Below, piece by piece: positions 58,235-64,000 of a stretch of DNA of 64,000 nucleotides. Below the pieces are notes generated by a model. It had not been told where the DNA came from. It worked only from the letters and a program-made list of their open reading frames with translations, and made no database searches. Each line of letters begins with the position of its first letter. Position 1 is the first letter of the stretch. The DNA lies in assembly GCA_016209685.1 (NCBI GenBank), contig JACQVQ010000009.1:62001-126000 (forward strand). Direction: 5' to 3'. This DNA comes from Planctomycetota bacterium (GTDB lineage Bacteria > Planctomycetota > Brocadiia > Brocadiales > Bathyanammoxibiaceae). Both the position numbers and the translations under genes were made by a program.

Positions 58235-60358
58235 ATGGTAATATTCAAGGTAGAGAAGGTAGTTGGAGACAGACTTTTAAGTATAGAAAGTAACAAGATA
58301 GCCAGACAGGCCGATGGGGCAGTAACAGTCAGGTACGGGGATACGATAATTTTGGCAACAGCCGTCGCTGGTGCCGAGAGGGATATAGATTTCTTCCCCC
58401 TGACGGTGGACTACAGGGAGAAGACCTATGCGGCCGGCAAATTCCCTGGGGGCTTCTTTAAAAGGGAAGGGAGACCCACCCTAAAAGAGACCTTAACCAT
58501 GAGACTCATAGATAGACCCCTCAGGCCCCTTTTCCCCGAAGGGTATAAGAGGGACGTCCAGGTGATGACGAGCGTCCTTTCTGCTGATAAGGAGAACAAC
58601 CCCGACGTGCTGGCCATGATAGGGGCCTCGGCCGCCCTATCCATTTCCAGTATCCCGTTTCCCAAACCCGTGGGGGCCGTAAGGGTGGGGAGGCTGGAAG
58701 GGAGTCTTGTACTGAACCCAACTCACAGCGAGTTAGAAGATAGCGATATGGACCTGGTGATTGCCGGTACGGAAGATGGGATCATCATGGTGGAGTCAGC
58801 GGTCAAAGAGGTTAGTGAGGACGACATGGTCCAGGCAATACTCTTTGGTCAGCAGGCCGTCAAGGAGATAGTCCAGCTCCAGCAAGAACTCATGGGCATA
58901 TGTGCCAAGGCGAAGGAACCTGTCAAGGTCTCCCCCCCGCAGAAAGAACTATACGATGCCATAAAAGCAGAGGCTTACAAGGAGATAAAGAGCAAGGGCG
59001 TTACCCCCGGGAAACAGGCCAGGAGTCAGGCCCTTAAGGTCGTATTGGAACGGCTCATAGAAAAATACGCAAGTGGTGACAACGCCAAGGCGACAGATAG
59101 CCAGGTGAAGGCCATCTTTGTCAAGCTTGAGGAAGAGGCGATTAGGGAGTTAATAATAAAGGAACATAAGAGGGTGGATGGCAGGCGTCCGGAGGAAATA
59201 AGGCACATCTCCTGCGAGGTAGGTATCCTCCCCAGGACGCATGGTTCGGCCCTCTTTACCCGAGGGGAGACCCAGGCCCTGGTGGTAACCACCCTGGGGA
59301 CAACCCTGGACGAACAACGGATGGATACCCTGGAAGAGGAGTACTCTAAAAAATTCATGCTCCATTACAACTTCCCCCCCTTCTGTGTAGGAGAGGTTAA
59401 GCAGGTGTTCGGGCCTTCCAGGAGGGAGATAGGGCATGGCAACCTGGCAGAAAGGGCACTGGAGGCCATTATACCCCCACATCAAAAGTTCCCTTATACC
59501 ATACGTGTAGTATCTGACATATTGGAGTCTAACGGCTCCTCCTCCATGGGTACGGTCTGCGGCGGCACCCTCTGCCTGATGGACGCAGGGATACCCATAA
59601 AGGAACCTGTGGCAGGGATAGCTATGGGCCTGGTGAAGGAAGGAGAGGAGACTGTGGTCCTGTCAGACATCCTGGGGACGGAAGACCACTGCGGAGATAT
59701 GGATTTCAAAGTGGCAGGTACCCAGCACGGCATCACAGCCTTACAGATGGACCTGAAGATACCGTGGCTAGACGAAAAGACCCTCAAGACTGCCCTCTAT
59801 CAGGCCAGGGAGGGCAGGTTACATATCCTCAAGGAAATGAATAAAGTGATGGATAAACCCAGGCAAGAGATATCCCTCTATGCCCCAAGGATGCTCAGGC
59901 TAAAGATAAACCCCGATAAGATAGGGGCAGTCATTGGCCCGGGTGGCAAGGTAATAAAGAAGATACAAGAAGAGACCGGGGCCAGGGTGGAGATTGAGAA
60001 CGACGGTACGGTGATTATCTCCTCTACTTCTCCGGAGGCAGCTGAAAAGGCCAGGGCCATCATAGCGGGCATGACCGAGGAGGTTATGGTAGGAAAGATA
60101 TACCTGGGCAAGGTCGTGGCCATTAAGGAGTACGGGGCCTTTGTAGAGATATTACCTGGCCAGGATGGTCTCCTTCACGTATCGGAGCTTTCCGACAGTT
60201 ACGTAAAGAAGCTAGAGGACGTACTAAAAGTGGGCGATGAGACCTGGGTAAAGGTCATAGGAATAGACGACCAGAGACGCATAAGGCTCAGCCGAAAGGC
60301 TGCCCTTAAAGAACGTGCTACCAATCCTCCAGTACCAGTAAGTGAGGCGATAAGTTAG
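58235..60358 (+). CDS. pnp: Polyribonucleotide nucleotidyltransferase
   Basis: Phosphorolytic 3'-5' exoribonuclease, 707 residues. Two RNase PH domains (GDTIILATAV, FPGGFFKREGRP, RLIDRPLRPLFPEGY; second: RTHGSALFTRGETQALVVTT, GNLAERALE, SNGSSSMGTVCGGTL), then KH (IGAVIGPGGKVIKKIQEETGA) and S1 (GKVVAIKEYGAFVEILPGQDGLLHVSEL) domains. Part of RNA degradation; rpsO-pnp order conserved. Confidence 0.98.
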   Translation: MVIFKVEKVVGDRLLSIESNKIARQADGAVTVRYGDTIILATAVAGAERDIDFFPLTVDYREKTYAAGKFPGGFFKREGRPTLKETLTMRLIDRPLRPLFPEGYKRDVQVMTSVLSADKENNPDVLAMIGASAALSISSIPFPKPVGAVRVGRLEGSLVLNPTHSELEDSDMDLVIAGTEDGIIMVESAVKEVSEDDMVQAILFGQQAVKEIVQLQQELMGICAKAKEPVKVSPPQKELYDAIKAEAYKEIKSKGVTPGKQARSQALKVVLERLIEKYASGDNAKATDSQVKAIFVKLEEEAIRELIIKEHKRVDGRRPEEIRHISCEVGILPRTHGSALFTRGETQALVVTTLGTTLDEQRMDTLEEEYSKKFMLHYNFPPFCVGEVKQVFGPSRREIGHGNLAERALEAIIPPHQKFPYTIRVVSDILESNGSSSMGTVCGGTLCLMDAGIPIKEPVAGIAMGLVKEGEETVVLSDILGTEDHCGDMDFKVAGTQHGITALQMDLKIPWLDEKTLKTALYQAREGRLHILKEMNKVMDKPRQEISLYAPRMLRLKINPDKIGAVIGPGGKVIKKIQEETGARVEIENDGTVIISSTSPEAAEKARAIIAGMTEEVMVGKIYLGKVVAIKEYGAFVEILPGQDGLLHVSELSDSYVKKLEDVLKVGDETWVKVIGIDDQRRIRLSRKAALKERATNPPVPVSEAIS

Positions 60359-60538
60359 TTCTGCTATCCTCTAGGGTCCATTAAATTTTTTTAGGAGGTG
60401 AGGTAAAAGAAGAAAAGTCCTTGATTTAGTGGTAAAGTCCGCCAGAAAGACCTGTCCTGAGGGAAGGCGGAGATTCGCCAGTTTTCGTGGCGAAGGTGAG
60501 AAATTTTTAATGTTTTTCAGAGTAAGGAGATTATTAGA

Positions 60539-60757
60539 ATGGCAACGAGGGTTACCGGTAAGGTAAAGTGGTTTGACGCAAAGAAGGGTTATGGTTTCAT
60601 AGAACACGATGGAGGGAAGGACGTCTTCGTGCACTTCTCAAGCATTAATGGGGATGGTTTTAGGACCTTGGAGGATGGGGAGAAAGTAGAGTTTGATTTG
60701 ACGGATGGCTCCAAAGGGCTACAGGCCCAGAACGTAGTCCGCGTGAGTAGTACTTAA
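60539..60757 (+). CDS. Cold-shock domain protein
   Basis: Protein of 72 residues with both RNA-binding motifs ([20 protein letters not shown] and DVFVHFSSI). RNA chaperone of the CspA family. The 180-base gap before it includes a CGCCAGTTTTCGTGGCG hairpin and could be a long 5' leader, as in cold-shock mRNAs. Confidence 0.95.
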   Translation: MATRVTGKVKWFDAKKGYGFIEHDGGKDVFVHFSSINGDGFRTLEDGEKVEFDLTDGSKGLQAQNVVRVSST

Positions 60758-60775
60758 GGCTATAACGCCATATAA

Positions 60776-60816
60776 TGAGCCGGGAAGAAAGGGTTGTGCT
60801 TCCTGGCTCATTTTTT
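60776..60816 (+). terminator. Intrinsic terminator after the cold-shock gene
   Basis: TGAGCCGGGAAG and CTTCCTGGCTCA arms, then TTTTTT. Confidence 0.85.
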
Positions 60817-60852
60817 CCCAAAGACCATGTCTAGGGTTCTATACGGAGACCA

Positions 60853-61908
60853 GTGACCCTTCGGGCCCTAGCCCTCAAGACCTGCCCTGAGTGGAACGAA
60901 GGGGCAAAAGCCATGTTGCTGGAAAAAGACCCATTGTCCGCCTCAGGCGGATCAATAGACCCCAAAATAGAGAGTAACACTGCCGCTCAATCCACTCCAC
61001 TAGCACCAGGCTCATCCAAGCCTGCCCTGCACCAGACCTGCCCTAGAGCGGAGCGAAGGGACGGTGCAGGGCCTGCCCTTAAGCCGAGCGCAGCGAGTCC
61101 TGAACGTAGTGAAGGAGCTAGTGAAAGGGTGGATACCGCCCTGAGCATCCTGGCTGATGGTCTCGCCCACGAGTTGAGGACCCCCCTCTCCACCATCAGC
61201 CTCAACCTCCAGCTCCTTCAGGAAGAGCTTCAGACCGTTGTTGGGAGTCCGCCTCAGGTCGAAAATCCTGAAAGTCCGCCATCTTTTGGGAGGACGCCAT
61301 CTTTTGGGCGGGCGGATACCACCCTTAATGAGAAAGCCGGGGTGGCTCTCAAGAGGGTCTGCGTATTACAAAAAGAGATACAGCGACTGGAGGAGGTCCT
61401 CAGCGATTTCCTTCGCTTCGCTAAGGGGGGCAGCCTGGAACTGCTGGAACAAGACATAAATCAGGTAGTGGACGAGGTGATAGACTTCATAGCACCCGAG
61501 GCAAAAAGAAACGGTATAGAAGTTGTCAGAGACTATGCCCCCGACCTGCCGATAGTCAGACTGGATACGGGCCTGATAAAGCAGGCCATTCTTAACATTA
61601 TTATCAATGCACAACAGGCCATGCCCCAGGGAGGCAGACTCTCAGTAAGCACCTCCCACAAAGAAGGGCACGTCCACATAGAAGTAACCGATACCGGTAC
61701 AGGTATCCCCAGGCACCATCAGGACAAGATATTCCAGGCTTATTTCTCTACAAAAAAGAAAGGGACTGGGCTGGGGCTTCCTACGGCAAAACGTATCGTA
61801 GAGGGACACGGGGGGAGCATCTTCGTGGAGAGTACGGAAGGGAGGGGCAGCAGCTTCATAATCCAATTACCTATTGGAACGGGGACCCTTAACCCCTTGA
61901 ACCCTTAA
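60853..61908 (+). CDS. NtrB-like histidine kinase with repeat-derived N-terminus
   Basis: Protein of 351 residues from GTG (ATG 60913 possible). The kinase core is complete: LADGLAHELRTPLSTISLNL (phospho-His), FLRFAKGG, NIIINAQQAMPQGG (N box), DTGTGIPRHHQDKIF (G1) and STKKKGTGLGLPTAKRIVEG (G2). Instead of a sensor domain, the first 90 residues are encoded by GAGCGGAGCGAAGGG- and CCGCCTCAGGCGG-type repeats (SPERSEGASERVD, SASGGS), with more repeats inside at about residues 132-160 (two CGCCATCTTTTGGG copies). It is followed 33 bases later by an NtrC-like regulator, surely its partner. Signal input is unknown and may come from another protein. Confidence 0.88.
   Translation: MTLRALALKTCPEWNEGAKAMLLEKDPLSASGGSIDPKIESNTAAQSTPLAPGSSKPALHQTCPRAERRDGAGPALKPSAASPERSEGASERVDTALSILADGLAHELRTPLSTISLNLQLLQEELQTVVGSPPQVENPESPPSFGRTPSFGRADTTLNEKAGVALKRVCVLQKEIQRLEEVLSDFLRFAKGGSLELLEQDINQVVDEVIDFIAPEAKRNGIEVVRDYAPDLPIVRLDTGLIKQAILNIIINAQQAMPQGGRLSVSTSHKEGHVHIEVTDTGTGIPRHHQDKIFQAYFSTKKKGTGLGLPTAKRIVEGHGGSIFVESTEGRGSSFIIQLPIGTGTLNPLNP
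60870..61135. repeat. Repeat cluster forming the kinase N-terminus
   Basis: Three units related to CCTGCCCT-GAGCGGAGCGAAGGG, a CCGCCTCAGGCGG palindrome and a TGCACC/GGTGCA pair, all open in the coding frame. Confidence 0.7.
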
Positions 61909-61941
61909 ACCTTTGAACTTCTTTTTTAGAATGGATAGGCA

Positions 61942-63363
61942 ATGAGACCCGCAGTGAAGGTATTAGTAATAGATGACGAAGACTCCCACGCCAGGGCTGC
62001 GGCAGAGGCCCTGGAGAAAGTGGGGTACCGGTGTGTGGTCGCCACTGAAGGCAGAGAGGGTCTCAGACATATAAGACGGGGGGGCAGGGCCACGCCTGAC
62101 GGCGGGTTTGACGTGGTTATTACAGACCTGGTTATGAAGGACGTGGACGGTATGGAAGTCCTTAAGGAAACCAGGGAGCACCTCCCCCGAACCCAGGTAA
62201 TCTTCCTCACCGGTTATGGTACCGTAGAATTAGCCGTAGCCGCCATGCAGAAAGGGGCTACCACCTTCCTCCGGAAACCCGTCAATGCACATCAACTCAG
62301 GATAGCGGTAGAGGAGGCAATAAAAAAACAGACCCTCGTGGAGAGTTTCCCCCAGGCCCTTAGACCCTGGGTAAAGGGACTCCCCTTCCCTGAGATAGTG
62401 GGCAAGAGCCCCAGGATGCAGCGTATCAACAGCCTGCTAAAACAGGTAGCCCCCACCAACGCCACGGTGCTCATCGGTGGTGAAAGTGGTACGGGCAAGG
62501 AGCTTATTGCAAGGTCCCTCCACTATTACAGCCCAAGAAAGAACCGCCCCTTTGTGGTGTTGAATTCAGCGGCCATCCCGGAGGGCCTACTGGAGAGCGA
62601 ACTCTTTGGTCACGAGAAAGGGGCCTTTACGGGGGCCATCTGCCAGAGGAAAGGAAAGTTTGAACATGCCCACAGGGGTACCTTGTTACTGGACGAGATA
62701 GGGGACATGCCCTTAGCCATACAGGCCAAGCTCCTCAGGGTCCTGGAGGACGGAAAGGTAATCAAGGTAGGGAGCAATGAGCCAGTCTCGGTGGACGTCA
62801 GGATTGTTGCGGCTACCAACAAAGACCTGGAAGGACTCGTGAAGGCCGGAAAGTTCAGGGAAGACCTCTACTTCAGACTCAATGTGGTTTCCGTCAAAGT
62901 CCCTCCACTGAGAGAAAGACAGGATGATACCCCACTCCTTATAGATTGTTTCCTAAAAGAATTTTCTTCCACGCATGGGAGAGGGACGTGCACCATTACC
63001 CAGGAGGCCAGGAAGAGACTCTTCAACTATCCCTGGCCTGGGAACGTGAGGGAGCTAAGGAACTGCATAGAGAGTATGGTAGTCATGAGTCTGGATGGGG
63101 TTCTTAAGGTGGAGGACATTCCGGAACATATATCTCTTGCGAAAATGCGGAACTCGGAGTGCGGAGTGCGGAATTCCCCAATCCCCATTCCACAATCCCA
63201 ATTCCACAAGGTGCCTGTGGGGGGATCCATTGAAGAGATGGAAAAGGAACTCATAAAGAACACCCTTGCCTCAGCAGGGGGCAATAGAGAGACCTCCGCC
63301 AAGATACTGGGTATAGGTGAGCGTACCCTTTACAGAAAACTTGATAGGTATGGGCTGAAGTAA
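61942..63363 (+). CDS. NtrC-like sigma-54 response regulator
   Basis: Protein of 473 residues: receiver (VLVIDDED, phospho-Asp62 in ITDLVMKDVDG, Lys in FLRKPVN), sigma-54 AAA domain (GESGTGKELIARSLH, SELFGHEKGAFTGA, LLDEIGDMPLAIQAKLLRVL) and a Fis-type HTH (NRETSAKILGIGERTLYRKL). GAFTGA is intact, so it should activate sigma-54 promoters. A GCGGAAT-type repeat is read in frame between the AAA and HTH domains (RNSECGVRNSPIPIPQSQFH), and a short RRGGRATPDGG insert lies in the receiver. Confidence 0.95.
   Translation: MRPAVKVLVIDDEDSHARAAAEALEKVGYRCVVATEGREGLRHIRRGGRATPDGGFDVVITDLVMKDVDGMEVLKETREHLPRTQVIFLTGYGTVELAVAAMQKGATTFLRKPVNAHQLRIAVEEAIKKQTLVESFPQALRPWVKGLPFPEIVGKSPRMQRINSLLKQVAPTNATVLIGGESGTGKELIARSLHYYSPRKNRPFVVLNSAAIPEGLLESELFGHEKGAFTGAICQRKGKFEHAHRGTLLLDEIGDMPLAIQAKLLRVLEDGKVIKVGSNEPVSVDVRIVAATNKDLEGLVKAGKFREDLYFRLNVVSVKVPPLRERQDDTPLLIDCFLKEFSSTHGRGTCTITQEARKRLFNYPWPGNVRELRNCIESMVVMSLDGVLKVEDIPEHISLAKMRNSECGVRNSPIPIPQSQFHKVPVGGSIEEMEKELIKNTLASAGGNRETSAKILGIGERTLYRKLDRYGLK
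63142..63212. repeat. GCGGAAT-type palindromic element inside the sigma-54 regulator gene
   Basis: Repeated CGGAGTGCGGAGTGCGGAAT words with an opposing ATTCCACAATCCCAATTCCA arm; in frame with no stop. Confidence 0.65.
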
Positions 63364-63480
63364 CGTCAAAGCCCAAAATCCAAATGTCAAATGAAATCCA
63401 AAGTTTAAAATCCAAAAGTTGTGTCCCTTATTTGTCATTTGAGCTTTGATATTGATTTGGCATTTGGGCTTTGACATTTA
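63364..63480. repeat. AT-rich inverted repeat before nrdJ
   Basis: TCAAAGCCCAAAATCCAAAT at the left and ATTTGGCATTTGGGCTTTGA at the right form a long imperfect hairpin. No cobalamin riboswitch box is seen between it and nrdJ. Confidence 0.65.
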
Positions 63481-63583
63481 GATTTCTATCTACTACCTCT
63501 GCCTATCGGTCACTGCCTTTAGATATACTACCTGTGGATATTTTCCTCGCAATTATATACAATATGTAGTGGAGGTAAGAAGC

Positions 63584-64000
63584 ATGGGGCACAAAGGTAG
63601 ACTGGAGTTGGGGGCTACGGCCCTCCTTATCTTAAAGAAGAGGTATCTAAAGAAAGACCTCACGGGTAATCCGATAGAGACCCCGGAGGAACTCTTTCTG
63701 AGGGTGGCCAGGAACGTGGCCCAGCCAGATGCCCTGTACAGTGAGGATGCAGAGAAGGCGGCGGAGACCTTCTATGAGATAATGTCGGGACTGGAGTTCC
63801 TCCCGAACTCCCCTACCCTGATGAATGCCGGGAGGGAGTTACAGCAGTTGGCCGCCTGTTTTGTCCTCCCGGTAGAGGACTCTATTGAGGGCATATTTGA
63901 GAGCGTAAAACAGGCGGCCATTATCCACCAGAGCGGTGGTGGGACGGGCTTCTCATTCTCCCGCCTCAGGCCCAAAAATGACGTAGTTAGCACCTCTGGC
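63584..64000 (+). CDS. nrdJ: Adenosylcobalamin-dependent ribonucleotide reductase, 5' part
   Basis: First 139 codons of a class II ribonucleotide reductase; it runs off the window. ATG at 63584 follows GGAGGT by 7 bases. The visible part has the N-terminal helix ([16 protein letters not shown]), [28 protein letters not shown] with the disulfide-forming Cys, and [16 protein letters not shown], all typical of NrdJ. It reduces ribonucleotides using B12 and needs no oxygen, in line with an anaerobic or microaerobic life. Confidence 0.93.
   Translation, partial: MGHKGRLELGATALLILKKRYLKKDLTGNPIETPEELFLRVARNVAQPDALYSEDAEKAAETFYEIMSGLEFLPNSPTLMNAGRELQQLAACFVLPVEDSIEGIFESVKQAAIIHQSGGGTGFSFSRLRPKNDVVSTSG

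Noticed and set aside
63364-63583. Cobalamin riboswitch before the B12-dependent reductase
   Set aside because: No B12-box-like sequence is visible; the gap holds an AT-rich inverted repeat and a ribosome-binding site only.

Overview
The window is about 64 kb of bacterial chromosome at roughly 50% GC. It codes densely on both strands and has three tRNA genes and no rRNA. The cell has an outer membrane: there is an LptF/LptG permease, a Kdo-kinase-like protein, an outer-membrane beta-barrel and a Tat system. An operon of two NfeD proteins plus a FloA-type flotillin, a bifunctional-nuclease protein, a B12-dependent ribonucleotide reductase, a urea channel, and a DUF362 protein next to a polyferredoxin with a DUF6599-like tail together suggest the Planctomycetota/PVC side, possibly a Brocadiales-like anaerobe. 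That placement is inference from gene content, not a phylogeny.

Layout: (1) 0-8.7 kb, envelope glycolipid genes, a radical SAM protein, RidA, a Cache sensor, tRNA-Pro and tatA. (2) 8.8-16.3 kb, tRNA-Leu, the flotillin/NfeD/NnrE group, an AT-rich lone nuclease, tRNA-Ser and a BFN protein. (3) 16.4-21.8 kb, a sulfur-relay cluster tusA-moeB-dsrE-dsrF-dsrH-tusA, then a fused DsrM/HdrD-like iron-sulfur protein and a GcvH-like lipoyl carrier. (4) 22-28.2 kb, purA-uppS-cdsA and gspE-phoH-ybeY. (5) 28.2-40.5 kb, one long minus-strand gene string: outer-membrane barrel, 1554-residue TPR protein, PqqD-like protein, two ATP-grasp paralogues (one with its catalytic residues lost), fold-III PLP decarboxylase, urea channel and sirtuin. 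(6) 40.7-48.5 kb, an M23 peptidase, a HepT/MntA toxin-antitoxin pair inserted at the 3' end of an acyl-CoA ligase, a DksA-like protein, a SAM riboswitch driving threonine synthase plus a MoaD/ThiS-like protein, and a TatC-FecR fusion. (7) 48.8-64 kb, ribH, a NusB-PHP fusion, ftsY, a DUF362/polyferredoxin pair split by a RAYT transposase and a nuclease, rpsO-pnp, a cold-shock gene, an NtrB/NtrC-like pair and the start of nrdJ.

The most pervasive unexplained signal is a dense load of small palindromic repeats. Several families begin with GTAG followed by an imperfect hairpin, which is the signature of REP sequences, and one REP-associated tyrosine transposase sits among such copies. REPs fill intergenic gaps, supply TAG stop codons to three genes, flank two AT-rich nucleases, and occur in frame inside proteins, where with other repeat families they form linkers in NusB-PHP, TatC-FecR and the histidine kinase.

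The best candidates for undescribed biology are the PqqD/ATP-grasp/decarboxylase/urea-channel operon, the TusA-DsrEFH-HdrD-GcvH module, and the SAM-riboswitch-controlled threonine synthase with a GG-ended sulfur carrier, which may be a protein-thiocarboxylate-dependent homocysteine synthase.
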